A DNA stretch of 64,000 bases. Source: Psychromonas marina. GTDB lineage: Bacteria; Pseudomonadota; Gammaproteobacteria; Enterobacterales; Psychromonadaceae. The notes beneath the pieces were generated by a model that was given only the letters and a program-made list of their open reading frames with translations, was not told where the DNA came from and did not search any database. Positions 8,673 through 17,245 of the stretch are shown piece by piece (within the stretch, counting starts at the first letter, position 1; each line of letters opens with the position of its first letter). The translations under genes were made by a program, and so were the position numbers. The DNA lies in assembly GCF_030161115.1 (NCBI RefSeq), contig NZ_BSPQ01000001.1, forward strand, positions 248,001 through 312,000, read 5' to 3'.

Positions 8673-9053
8673 ATGGCTTTCGGAATCCAAATCACTAAAT
8701 CAGACAATGCATCTCTACTTAACTCTTTTTGGTTATTAGATGAAGCAAACGCTCAAGCTCGTTGCCTATGTGTAAAAGATAATGCATATGCAGAAGATCA
8801 AGTTATCTCAATTGCAGATCTTGGTGAGATTGAATATAAAGAAGTGGCAGTACAAGCGCCTGCAGCACAAGAAGGTGGCCAACACTTAAACGTAAATGTA
8901 TTACGTCGTGAAACGCTACAAGATGCAATCGAACATCCAGAAAACTACCCACAGTTAACTATCCGTGTATCTGGTTACGCAGTTCGCTTTAATTCTTTAA
9001 CAGCAGAGCAAAAAGCAGACGTAATGGCACGTACATTTACTGAAGCACTATAA
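8673..9053 (+). CDS. grcA: autonomous glycyl radical cofactor GrcA
   Basis: This encodes 126 residues, the usual YfiD/GrcA length. The C-terminal glycyl radical signature [13 protein letters not shown] near residue 98 holds the Gly that carries the radical. GrcA replaces the damaged C-terminal part of pyruvate formate-lyase after oxygen exposure. AAGGAGC lies just before the ATG, a strong binding site. With the perfect FNR box upstream, it should be highly expressed without oxygen. It is monocistronic and followed by a clear terminator. No pyruvate formate-lyase gene is in this window. Confidence 0.97.
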   Translation: MAFGIQITKSDNASLLNSFWLLDEANAQARCLCVKDNAYAEDQVISIADLGEIEYKEVAVQAPAAQEGGQHLNVNVLRRETLQDAIEHPENYPQLTIRVSGYAVRFNSLTAEQKADVMARTFTEAL

Positions 9054-9103
9054 ATCTAGACTCAGTTAGCTTTAACAAGCAGAATTGATATTAGGTTAAT
9101 ATA

Positions 9104-9141
9104 AAAAAGCCGCATTTTAGATAACTAGAATGCGGCTTTTT
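9104..9141. terminator. bidirectional terminator after grcA
   Basis: AAAAAGCCGCATT (9104-9116) pairs perfectly with 9129-9141 across a 12-base loop. The T-run on + serves grcA and the A-run serves the convergent gene on -. Confidence 0.92.
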
Positions 9142-9202
9142 ACGTTTGTACGGTCACGATTTAAGAATAGATAAAGCAATACTGTCTTTACCTCGCAGTT
9201 AT

Positions 9203-10084
9203 TCAACTTACTAATGTTAAGCTGAGTCCATCAACACAACCTTCAGCGCCTCCATATTCAGTATAAAGGGTTACCAAGGTTTCAATACCAGATTCAAACT
9301 GTATCTCAACCTCACTCCAGTCTTCATTAATATCACTGCGAGAATAGAGACGGCCAGCCACATTAACACCAAACTGAGTACTTCCCTTAACATAAGCCTT
9401 GAGAAGGTAAGTCCTATTTTCAGTTACCGCCACATTACGTTCGATGCTCTTTTCCCATTCAGAGAACATGGTGTCAGCAACGTAACTTGAAGTAGTATCG
9501 CCATCCCCCCTGTTATCAAAGTGAGCATCGAAACTAGCATTGGCTAATATCGCCTCCATTGAGGCTAAACTATCATCATCAATGGCATTGAGCTGTTCTG
9601 CTTGGGTTACGCTAAAGGCATCAAAGGGCCATTCATCATTGCCGTATTCAGCAAAAACAGTAACACTTGTTTCTGCACCTGAATAAAATGCGATGTTAAC
9701 CTCAATCCAATTTTCACTACTCTCATTTTTTGAGTAAACAGTAGCCCCTACGTTAACACCAATTTGACCACGCCCTCTCACGTAAGCTTTCATGCTATAA
9801 GCAGTATTTTCAATCACATCAATCGTGCGCTCAATACGTCTACCGTTATCTAAAACCTTAACCGAATAATCACTTTCAGAACGACGGTTAAAAATTTCAA
9901 CTGGCTCTATATCGGTCCAATTATCAAAACTCGTTTCAAAACGAGTATTCTCTAAGATCAGTTCAATCGAACTGTTACTATCAGAGCGGTTCGCAGTACT
10001 ATTTAACTCAGTAGCGACAGCATCACTCAAGGGAAAGCTAACAAACCCTATTAATAAGTAAGAGGGAATAACATTTAAAATCAT
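9203..10084 (-). CDS. exported protein with two tandem carbohydrate-binding-like beta-sandwich repeats
   Basis: This encodes 293 residues from ATG 10084, chosen because AAGGA stands 8 bases upstream; in-frame starts at 10093 and 10147 lack a well-placed site. A signal peptide (MILNVIPSYLLIGFVSFPLS) is followed by two homologous halves. Each has an N-F-D-x-W-like opening (TRFETSFDNWTD; ASFDAHFDNRGD), a segment Y-x-x-K-A-Y-V-(R/K)-G, then (I/F)GVNV and a final E-Y-G. This is the pattern of CBM_4_9/CBM16-like modules. No catalytic domain is present. It could bind an extracellular polysaccharide, but no carbohydrate gene is adjacent, so this is inference. Confidence 0.7.
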   Translation of the reverse strand: MILNVIPSYLLIGFVSFPLSDAVATELNSTANRSDSNSSIELILENTRFETSFDNWTDIEPVEIFNRRSESDYSVKVLDNGRRIERTIDVIENTAYSMKAYVRGRGQIGVNVGATVYSKNESSENWIEVNIAFYSGAETSVTVFAEYGNDEWPFDAFSVTQAEQLNAIDDDSLASMEAILANASFDAHFDNRGDGDTTSSYVADTMFSEWEKSIERNVAVTENRTYLLKAYVKGSTQFGVNVAGRLYSRSDINEDWSEVEIQFESGIETLVTLYTEYGGAEGCVDGLSLTLVS

Positions 10085-10147
10085 CAACAACATCCTTATT
10101 TTGTAATAATGTATTATTAATGTAGTGTGACAATTTTTATTAACCAA

Positions 10148-10546
10148 CTTCCAGATGATTAAATATTTACCATTTTAACACCCCTTTATAGGTATATAAG
10201 TGACAATAAGAAGGTCAACATACTAATAAAAAAAGAATTTTGATAAATTTTAATTACCTTTCTGATAAAGCTTATTTAGTAAAATTGAGATCATGATATA
10301 CAAGCGGTCGTTTAGCCTTGTTTAACGACTTTTAAAAAGTGCAAACAACGTATTTAGATAGACAACAAAGATTCTCAGCGCTTACTGATAACAAAGAAGA
10401 TCAAGGTAGCACCTTACCTGTTTAAAAGGCCTCTGTATTAACACCATAACCAAAGTCATTTAAAAGACAATATTCTATTCTTGCTCTCTGATCGAAAGAT
10501 CTGATGTGTTAAGGTGAGTTATAGATAACTTACTTAGGATATAAAC
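10148..10546. other. intergenic region (about 400 bp)
   Basis: This is a divergent AT-rich region between the exported two-repeat protein and the SYLF gene, and it must contain both promoters. I could not pick a convincing -35/-10 pair, and I see no gene or repeat. Confidence 0.4.
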
Positions 10547-11098
10547 ATGAAGAAACTAATTGTTTTTTTTACCTTACTTAGCATCTCATTTGCTTCTTTT
10601 GCAGGAAATGTTGAAAAAGAACGAGCAAAAGTGTTAGATACAAAAACAGAGATATTGGCCCGCCTCTATCAAGAAAGCCCAGAAACTAAGGGTAAAATTG
10701 CTAATGCTGCAGGTTATGCAACCTTCTCAAATGTTGGCGTTAATGTAATTTTTGTTTCTGCCGGTGGTGGTAGTGGCGTTGTTCATAATAATGAATCAGG
10801 AAAAAATACATTTATGTCGATGGGCTCTGGTGGCCTTGGTTTAGGTCTTGGTGTTAAAGACTTCAGAGCCGTATTTATTTTCAATACGCAGAAAGCAATG
10901 TCTGATTTTACCAACAATGGCTGGGATTTTTCGGGGCAGGCTGATGCAGCGGCTAAATCAGGTGATAAAGGTGGTGAAGGCAGTGTTGCCAAAACCGCTG
11001 TTAAGGATGTAGAAGTTTACCAAATGACTGAAAACGGTATTGCGCTACAAGCGACTTTACAAGGCACTAAATATTGGAAAAATGACAAGTTAAACTAA
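10547..11098 (+). CDS. SYLF / Ysc84-like lipid-binding domain protein, exported
   Basis: This encodes 183 residues with a signal peptide cleaved near residue 19 (SISFASFA, then GN). The mature part follows the SYLF (DUF500, Ysc84) domain: KGKIANAAGYATFSNVGVNV, a glycine-rich SAGGGSGVVHNN stretch, then GGLGLGLGVKDFRAVFIF. Eukaryotic members bind phosphoinositides and actin; the bacterial periplasmic versions have no settled role, though lipid binding is plausible. It is monocistronic, with a terminator about 35 bases after the stop. Confidence 0.85.
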   Translation: MKKLIVFFTLLSISFASFAGNVEKERAKVLDTKTEILARLYQESPETKGKIANAAGYATFSNVGVNVIFVSAGGGSGVVHNNESGKNTFMSMGSGGLGLGLGVKDFRAVFIFNTQKAMSDFTNNGWDFSGQADAAAKSGDKGGEGSVAKTAVKDVEVYQMTENGIALQATLQGTKYWKNDKLN

Positions 11099-11134
11099 TT
11101 ACAAGTCCCCTCCTTATAAGATAGTTAAATAAAG

Positions 11135-11166
11135 CGCCTTTTATTGAAAAATATAAGGCGTTTTTT
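11135..11166 (+). terminator. terminator after the SYLF gene
   Basis: CGCCTT (11135-11140) pairs with AAGGCG (11155-11160); the stem extends imperfectly through the flanking T/A bases and is followed by six T residues. Confidence 0.8.
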
Positions 11167-11324
11167 ATCCCTCGCAGCGATTAGTTTAAGCGACGAGATA
11201 GATTATATTGTAGCTGTATCAATAAAGATCCTTTCCCTCTCCCTATTCGTATTGGTAATTATTATGTAATTAAATCAATGAGGGGAATGGTATTAATTTT
11301 AAACATTTCAGCCAAGATGCATTA

Positions 11325-11969
11325 ATGCAGATGCCCAATAGATACCGAGCAAGGTTTGTGAATAGCCTATCTGGTTTTAAAAGCGTTAATCTAATTGGTA
11401 CGCAAAACGAAAACCAGCAAACTAACCTTGCCATATTCAGCTCTGTAGTACATCTAGGTGCTAACCCTGCGTTAGTAGGTTTTGTAATGCGTCCAGATAA
11501 TGGCCAAAGAGACACGCTCAATAATATCATTGCTAGCCAACACTATACGATTAACCAAGTATCAAACGCCTTTTATCGTAATGCACACCAAACATCCGCA
11601 CGTTACCCAAAAGAGATAACTGAGTTTTCCGATTCAAACTTAACTCCAGCTTACATAAAAGGGGTTAATGCCCCTTTTGTTGCACAGAGCCAATTAAAGT
11701 ATGCGCTTCGATTGAAGCAAATTTTGCCAATTGAGCTTAATAATAGCCAGTTTATTATTGGAGAAATTACCCATGTAATTTGTGCAGAAAATGCACTTCA
11801 AGATGATGGTTATATTGATATTGAAGCACTGCAAACGGTATCAGTCTCCGGTCTGGATAGCTACCACCTAAGCCAACGTTTAGCGCGGTTAAGTTATGCA
11901 AAACCAGATAGTTACACCAGTCAAATATCCTTAAGCGGAGCAAAAAAAGGTCACAATCAACATGATTAA
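11325..11969 (+). CDS. flavin reductase-like FMN-binding split-barrel protein
   Basis: This encodes at least 214 residues. RYRARFVNSLSGFKSVNLIG is the opening of the flavin reductase-like (flavoredoxin) FMN-binding split barrel, followed by HLGANPALVGFVMRP and DTLNNIIASQHYTIN. Homologues usually have about ten more residues before this motif. The same frame continues upstream with KHFSQDAL, and a GAGGGG site at 11280-11285 points to a start at ATT 11292. I list the first ATG as the conservative start. It is first of four tightly packed genes; the next overlaps it by 8 bases. Confidence 0.85.
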   Translation: MQMPNRYRARFVNSLSGFKSVNLIGTQNENQQTNLAIFSSVVHLGANPALVGFVMRPDNGQRDTLNNIIASQHYTINQVSNAFYRNAHQTSARYPKEITEFSDSNLTPAYIKGVNAPFVAQSQLKYALRLKQILPIELNNSQFIIGEITHVICAENALQDDGYIDIEALQTVSVSGLDSYHLSQRLARLSYAKPDSYTSQISLSGAKKGHNQHD

Positions 11970-12426
11970 AACTAATTTTTCAAGCAAAACAAAGAGGCAA
12001 CTGGCTACATGGGAGTGGCTAGGGTATATGGGCTTACTACCTTTTATCATTTGCCTATGGTTATTTAAATTAATCGGTAATGACCCAGAGCAACTGTTTA
12101 ACCCGCAGCAAGCCTTTCAATTTTATAGCGTTATTATTCTCACTTTTCTGGCTGGCACACTATGGAGAAAAGAGAGTAATACTATCTACTCAAGCGCACA
12201 GATCATTAGTAACCTATTTTGTTTATATGCCTACATTTGGTTATTTATGCCTCTTTTTTATACGTTAATTTTTTTACCACTAGGCTATGTAGGTTTACTG
12301 GCAACAGAATACCTCCTACTGCAGGATAGAAAAACAGTTACTACAAGCCAGTATTTTATAATGCGACTAACCCTCACTACCGCAGTAGTGGTGTTACATG
12401 CTATCGCACTACTTGCGTGGTTTTAA
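11962..12426 (+). CDS. DUF3429 family membrane protein
   Basis: This encodes 154 residues with four to five hydrophobic segments and the family pattern WEWLGYMGLLPF near the start, FYSVIILTFLAGTLW in the middle and a C-terminal helix. DUF3429 proteins are small inner-membrane proteins of unknown function. The start overlaps the flavin reductase gene by 8 bases and the end is followed at once by the DCC gene, so it belongs to the same operon. Confidence 0.85.
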   Translation: MIKTNFSSKTKRQLATWEWLGYMGLLPFIICLWLFKLIGNDPEQLFNPQQAFQFYSVIILTFLAGTLWRKESNTIYSSAQIISNLFCLYAYIWLFMPLFYTLIFLPLGYVGLLATEYLLLQDRKTVTTSQYFIMRLTLTTAVVVLHAIALLAWF

Positions 12427-12452
12427 TAATGCTATTTACGAAGGAAGATTCA

Positions 12453-12887
12453 ATGCAAGAGAATATACTCACTATTTTTTATGATGGTAATTGCCCATTG
12501 TGTAGCTTAGAGATGGAAAAACTCAAACAACATGATCAGCATAATAGGATCCGATTAGAGAACCTTCATCAGCCGAACTTTGAGCAACGCTTTCCCGATA
12601 TTAACGTTGCTGCGGCATTAAAGGTTTTGCATGGAAAATATCAAAATAAGCGACTGCTCGCATTAGATGTCACCCATCGAGCCTGGACACTCGTTGGTCG
12701 TGGTGCTTGGGTCGCTCCATTGCAATTTCCAGTTATTAAACAAATTGCCCATGGTGGTTATTTACTACTGGCAAGGTACCGCAGACCGATATCTCACTTT
12801 ATCCACCAACGCTTTGGCATAGGCATCAAAACCTGCAATAAAGGAACCTGTTATGAAAAACCAAACAACACTGATCATTGGCGCTAA
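12453..12887 (+). CDS. DCC family thiol-disulfide oxidoreductase-like protein (DUF393)
   Basis: This encodes 144 residues from ATG 12453, with AAGGAAG at 12440-12446; a frame from 12417 lacks a good site. FYDGNCPLC at residues 9-17 is the DCC signature with a CxxC pair (C14, C17) on a thioredoxin-like start. Redox activity is expected from the motif but has rarely been tested. The last 35 bases overlap the SDR gene in another frame, an unusually long overlap. The C-terminal part beyond the fold (CNKGTCYEKPNNTDHWR) may be there mainly because of that overlap. Confidence 0.85.
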   Translation: MQENILTIFYDGNCPLCSLEMEKLKQHDQHNRIRLENLHQPNFEQRFPDINVAAALKVLHGKYQNKRLLALDVTHRAWTLVGRGAWVAPLQFPVIKQIAHGGYLLLARYRRPISHFIHQRFGIGIKTCNKGTCYEKPNNTDHWR

Positions 12888-13590
12888 TAGCGGCATTGCA
12901 AGAGCGCTTGCGATACAAATTGCAACACAAGAAAAAAACACTCAACTTATTGTAATTAGTCGCAATAGTGACTTTTACCAGCAAAAAATATTTAATGATA
13001 GTGCAGTATTCACTGTGGCAGACTATCAAGAAGAGACAATTAAAAAGGTAATACAACAGGTTTGGGAGGTCAGCCGTACTCATATAGCACAAGTATTTAT
13101 CTGCCATGGTGTTTTGCACACAGATAGAATCAAACCAGAAAAAAAGCTACAGGATTTTTCAGCTGAAAATTTATCTGAATTAATGCTCAGCAACGCCATT
13201 ACCCCCTTATTATGGCTAAAACGGTTAACCCCGATGCTAAGCGGCAATAATCCATGTAAAGTAGTGTTTTTTAGCGCACGGGTAGGTAGCATTAGTGATA
13301 ATAGACTTGGTGGTTGGTATAGCTATCGCGCGTCGAAAGCTGCACTTAACATGTTAATTAAATCAACTTCTATCGAGCTAGCAAGAAGCGCTAAAAATAT
13401 TAAGTTGATCTCTTTTCATCCAGGTACGACAGATACACCGCTCTCTAAACCATTCCAGAAAAATGTCCCTGAAGATAAATTATTTAGCAGTGATTTTGTA
13501 GCAACTCAACTACAAAAAATAGTAATAAATAGTGATATTGATGGGCAAGCTAGTTTTATTGACTGGCAGGGAGAAGCCATACCTTGGTGA
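12853..13590 (+). CDS. short-chain dehydrogenase/reductase (SDR)
   Basis: This encodes 245 residues of classical SDR layout: nucleotide-binding IIGANSGIARAL at the N-terminus, ICHGVLH as the NAG-like strand motif, a Ser at FFSARVG, and the catalytic Tyr-x-x-x-Lys in YSYRASKAALNM. HPGTTDTPLS follows the active site. It most resembles the CsgA-like/C-factor subgroup of SDRs; the substrate is unknown. AAGGAA precedes the ATG within the end of the DCC gene. It is last in the four-gene operon. Confidence 0.88.
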   Translation: MKNQTTLIIGANSGIARALAIQIATQEKNTQLIVISRNSDFYQQKIFNDSAVFTVADYQEETIKKVIQQVWEVSRTHIAQVFICHGVLHTDRIKPEKKLQDFSAENLSELMLSNAITPLLWLKRLTPMLSGNNPCKVVFFSARVGSISDNRLGGWYSYRASKAALNMLIKSTSIELARSAKNIKLISFHPGTTDTPLSKPFQKNVPEDKLFSSDFVATQLQKIVINSDIDGQASFIDWQGEAIPW

Positions 13591-13597
13591 AGCGACA

Positions 13598-14095
13598 CTA
13601 GCTATAAAACTCAACCTCAAAGACAGACAGCAAAAACATCTTTTTCTGTTTAGACGCGATCATAAAACCGACATTTGTCACGGTATCCGCTTTTAGGGTG
13701 GGGGCATCCTCAATAATGGAGCCCCTAAAAGAAGCTTTAAAATCAGTAAAGTGAAAGCGATAGGTTTCTGTCTGGTTAGCATTAGTTGGAAAATCAACTT
13801 TATAAAGCAATTCTTTCCCCATCACGACAGTGCGCAACCTCAGTTGATAAGTATTGCCATCCCCCTTAATAGTGATAGCAACGCAGTCTATCTGTTTAGA
13901 TAAGTGTATTAATTGACTATAGGTACTACTAAACCCGCCCTTATTTTCTGTCGATATCAAACCATAGAAGCGCAAAGCTTGTGCTTCATGTTGTGCATGC
14001 CCTTCAGATAAACCGCCCATCACACTATCATTAATCACATCCCAATGCTGAATAACGGGGTCAGTAAAACTTATTATTAATGTCTCATCACTCAT
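13598..14095 (-). CDS. CIA30 family protein (NDUFAF1-like beta-sandwich)
   Basis: This encodes 165 residues. WDVINDSVMGGLSEG near residue 18 and FYGLISTENKGGFSST are the hallmarks of the CIA30 family. The mitochondrial member assists complex I assembly, whereas bacterial members have no proven role and resemble galactose-binding-like sandwiches. There is no signal peptide. It converges with the SDR gene, the stops being 7 bases apart. The same operon neighbourhood holds other redox-type genes, which only suggests a link. Confidence 0.85.
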   Translation of the reverse strand: MSDETLIISFTDPVIQHWDVINDSVMGGLSEGHAQHEAQALRFYGLISTENKGGFSSTYSQLIHLSKQIDCVAITIKGDGNTYQLRLRTVVMGKELLYKVDFPTNANQTETYRFHFTDFKASFRGSIIEDAPTLKADTVTNVGFMIASKQKKMFLLSVFEVEFYS

Positions 14096-14199
14096 ATTGA
14101 TACCCTATCGGTTTATCGCTATTGAATAAATAATACGAAAGAGAATAATAATTGGTTCATTAATTATTTTATTAATAACTATTTAAATTATAGGCATAT

Positions 14200-14877
14200 T
14201 TATACTTTATTTAAGACTATTATTTTTTCGATCACGTCACCCATTGTTTTTCCATCAATATCAGCTTGACGATATAAAGGGTGATAGCCTATACCACTTC
14301 TATCAATATAAGCAGCATGCATTCCCGCACAGATCGCACCATGTGTATCCCAATCATGAGTCGCCACCAGCCATAATGAATCAATTGACCGATGTACACG
14401 ATTTGCAGCAAACTGGTAAACATTAAAATCCGGTTTAAAACTACCAGAGTCTTCTACCGAGACAATATCATCAAAATAATCGTTTAATCCGGCATTGTGA
14501 ATCTGCTTTGTAATCAGATGTTGCGAGGAGTTTGAAAAGGCAATAGTGCGAAATCCGGCACTACGTAATTTTTGTAGTGCTGGTTTAATATCAGAATGGG
14601 CAGGAAGATCGGCAAAAGTAGCGAGGATATCACTGCAATCCTTATCCGTTAGTGTAACGTCCAATTTTGCAGCAATCGCCTTGAGCATCACTCGAGACAA
14701 TGTTGCAAAATCACTCTTCACTTCGGTTAAGCTGCAGACTACCGAACTATGCAGCAGCATAGAGAACCAAGTAGAAACAACTTTTTCATCACCAAAGACG
14801 GCTTTAAATTTAGGTTTTAATGCACTGAGGTCGAGCACCGTTTCATTAATATCAAACAGAATTGTATTACTCTTCAC
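14200..14877 (-). CDS. haloacid dehalogenase type II / HAD superfamily hydrolase
   Basis: This encodes 225 residues. FDINETVLDL gives the nucleophile Asp9 of HAD motif I in the form typical of type II L-2-haloacid dehalogenases. FSNSSQHL is motif II, SFKPDFNVYQFA gives the motif III Lys, and WLVATHDWDTHGA is motif IV. The cap domain lies near residues 15-90. The physiological substrate may be a haloacid or a phosphorylated or other 2-substituted acid. It has its own start region, 105 bases upstream of the CIA30 gene on the same strand. Confidence 0.85.
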   Translation of the reverse strand: MKSNTILFDINETVLDLSALKPKFKAVFGDEKVVSTWFSMLLHSSVVCSLTEVKSDFATLSRVMLKAIAAKLDVTLTDKDCSDILATFADLPAHSDIKPALQKLRSAGFRTIAFSNSSQHLITKQIHNAGLNDYFDDIVSVEDSGSFKPDFNVYQFAANRVHRSIDSLWLVATHDWDTHGAICAGMHAAYIDRSGIGYHPLYRQADIDGKTMGDVIEKIIVLNKV

Positions 14878-15275
14878 TAGTATTCTCCTTGGCTATTTAC
14901 CACCAACACGGCGATCTAACGTTAAATATCACAGTATAGTGATTTACTCCGCCTTGCGATTTAATATTTAAAACATAAACGATAAATGCTCAGATTGGTT
15001 ATTGCTAAGCACACCATCATTTTTGTAAACTGACCATTAGTTGAAGTTATAACAACATTTCCACTTTTGTTCTCACTTTATAACGCTTCAAACTATCAAA
15101 TAATAAGCGTGACCTTTCCTTACTTCAAACACCACTGCATCGGTTATACCAACTTAGTTATATCTGCTATAGCAACTATGTCATTGTTGTAAAAGCAGTA
15201 TTGTTCTATCTTTCTGAAAATTAAAGAAGTATAGGGAAGCACTTCATCAATCTACCACTTACTCTGGAATTATCG
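14878..15275. other. intergenic region (about 400 bp)
   Basis: This divergent region lies between the HAD gene and the outer-membrane barrel gene. It is AT-rich, and I identify no gene, repeat or clear promoter. Confidence 0.4.
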
Positions 15276-16094
15276 ATGAAAAACGGTTTAATTTTTAAGA
15301 ATCACAGTCACAAAACCCTACTTGGTTGCACACTATTACTCTCATTACCCAGCTTTGCTGAGGATCAACCATTACAGGATATGTCCGATCCATTAGCTGT
15401 TTATTCACAAGCTGGCGTGGGATACACCGATAAAGGGATAAATATTAAATTTGGACAAGCCTATGATACCGGTGAAGACACCACTATGGGCATGAATATT
15501 ATAGAAATAAAAGGGATTGCAGGCGAAGAATTTGGCTGGAATGGTGAAGCACGCGCAAGTAATGATAATAGTATTGACAGCATTCGCTTTCGTAATTTTG
15601 GTGTCGATCTTACCAATGGACGTGGAACTCAATTAGATGTTGAAATTGCATTCACGGATAATAATGGGGCGCAAGGCTCTGCTTCATATAGTTTTATGCA
15701 GGCACTGCCTAAAATGGGACCGGTTAATATTTATCCTTTAGCAGGTGTCGGCGTTGCTTTTGGAGAAACCTTTGATGGACAACGTCAAGGCGATGCCCAG
15801 ATGAGTGAACGTTGGGATTTACATGGTACTTTTTACGTTGCAGGCTTATACAGCAAAATTGAGGTAACTGATAAAATTTGGTTAAATTATAATCCTATGT
15901 ATCTTGGCACTATTTCAGGTGCAGACAATTACAAACAATATGGGATGCAGGGAGATGACACGGTATTTCTACACGAAGCTTCTGTCAGTTACCAATTCAA
16001 TACACGTAGTAATATTCGATACTATGCAAATTGGAGTGAAAATGAACGTTACCGTAATGGCGATCATCGCATTGAGGTAAATTATCAATTTTAA
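15276..16094 (+). CDS. outer-membrane beta-barrel protein, unknown function
   Basis: This encodes 272 residues with a long signal peptide (positive residues, then LLGCTLLLSLPSFA, cleavage near residue 28). The mature part alternates polar and hydrophobic residues in short strands and ends in IEVNYQF, with the terminal Phe that directs barrel assembly. I recognise no family. The strand pattern suggests roughly ten to twelve strands. It is a lone gene, convergent with the LysR gene, with a terminator between. A porin-like or surface role is inference. Confidence 0.75.
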   Translation: MKNGLIFKNHSHKTLLGCTLLLSLPSFAEDQPLQDMSDPLAVYSQAGVGYTDKGINIKFGQAYDTGEDTTMGMNIIEIKGIAGEEFGWNGEARASNDNSIDSIRFRNFGVDLTNGRGTQLDVEIAFTDNNGAQGSASYSFMQALPKMGPVNIYPLAGVGVAFGETFDGQRQGDAQMSERWDLHGTFYVAGLYSKIEVTDKIWLNYNPMYLGTISGADNYKQYGMQGDDTVFLHEASVSYQFNTRSNIRYYANWSENERYRNGDHRIEVNYQF

Positions 16095-16128
16095 ACCTTT
16101 TATTTCATTGAAATGAGTAACAGGCACG

Positions 16129-16174
16129 ATGCTATTCACCAGTCAGTTTAAGCTTATTGATGAATAGCATTTTT
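16129..16174 (+). terminator. terminator after the outer-membrane barrel gene
   Basis: ATGCTATTCA (16129-16138) pairs perfectly with 16161-16170 across a 22-base loop and runs into TTTT. Its right arm touches the stop codon of the convergent LysR gene. Confidence 0.7.
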
Positions 16175-17075
16175 ATGGAATAATCCCATCAACCAATTTT
16201 TCAATCCATAAATACTTTTCAGATCGCATGTAGCGACTATTATAAATCAACGCAATTTTCATCTCATTACGCTTTCTTTCATCAATCACATTTACATAAT
16301 TGTATTTTCGATCATCTAAGAAATCTAATAAGCATATAGGGGCAACAAATAAGATATCAGAGTCACTAATTTTCTTTAATATAGGATTCACCTGTTGGCA
16401 ACGAAACTTAGGCTTGATATCAATCCCATCGCCCATCATATGTTGTACCAACATGGTTTTATCATTGAACTCAGGCACGATTAACCCCGCTAAATCCACA
16501 TCTAACATCTCATTAATGGTAATAGATTGCATTGCAAGAGGATGCTGACTACGACAAATCAACTGAAACTCTAATAGACCAATGGGTACTTGTCGCAACT
16601 CTTTAGAAATATTTAAAGGATAATAACTAATTGCAAAATCTATCTCGCCAGCAATTAATTCAGCGGTGCTTTTTGCACTATAGCTGTGTAATTCAATATC
16701 TAAATTGGGGGCTGCTTTATTAATTTCTTCACAAATTTGATAGCCATAGGTCTCAATAATGAAACCATTCATTGCAACCTTCATTAAGCCAGATTCTTTT
16801 TCAGGTAAAAAAGGCTCTCCACTCAGTGTTGCTTGTAAACCATCAAATAATTTAGGTAGGCTTATCGCTAATGCTTCCGCCTTAGGTGTCAGTTTTAGTC
16901 CACGTGAATGACGAATAAAGAGAGGATCATCAAAATGCTCACGTATTTTAGCTAGCGTACGACTCACCGCAGGTTGTGATTTATTTAACCGTTCAGCAGC
17001 CCGATTAGTATTTTTTTCCTGCAATAAGACAAGCAATGTTTTTAATAAGTTTAAATCAAACGTTGTCAAATCCAT
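16173..17075 (-). CDS. LysR-type transcriptional regulator
   Basis: This encodes 300 residues, standard for LysR proteins. The N-terminal winged helix reads LNLLKTLLVLLQEKNTNRAA, then SQPAVSRTLAKIREHFDDPLF, followed by the co-inducer-binding domain. It lies 170 bases downstream of the opine-dehydrogenase-family gene on the same strand. LysR regulators often control a neighbour, though usually a divergent one; here the arrangement is tandem, so the target is uncertain. The inducer is unknown. Confidence 0.92.
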   Translation of the reverse strand: MDLTTFDLNLLKTLLVLLQEKNTNRAAERLNKSQPAVSRTLAKIREHFDDPLFIRHSRGLKLTPKAEALAISLPKLFDGLQATLSGEPFLPEKESGLMKVAMNGFIIETYGYQICEEINKAAPNLDIELHSYSAKSTAELIAGEIDFAISYYPLNISKELRQVPIGLLEFQLICRSQHPLAMQSITINEMLDVDLAGLIVPEFNDKTMLVQHMMGDGIDIKPKFRCQQVNPILKKISDSDILFVAPICLLDFLDDRKYNYVNVIDERKRNEMKIALIYNSRYMRSEKYLWIEKLVDGIIP

Positions 17076-17245
17076 ATTGCACCTTTGTTATAAGAGAAGA
17101 ACACCATATATCATATAGTACATTTCATTGAATACTAGGCGGGATTGAACATTGCAACAACTTGAATTAATAAACCATCAATTTATAGCTAATTAACGCT
17201 ATAAATTGATGATTCTGCTACAGATAATTAGTGGGTTTGGAGTCG

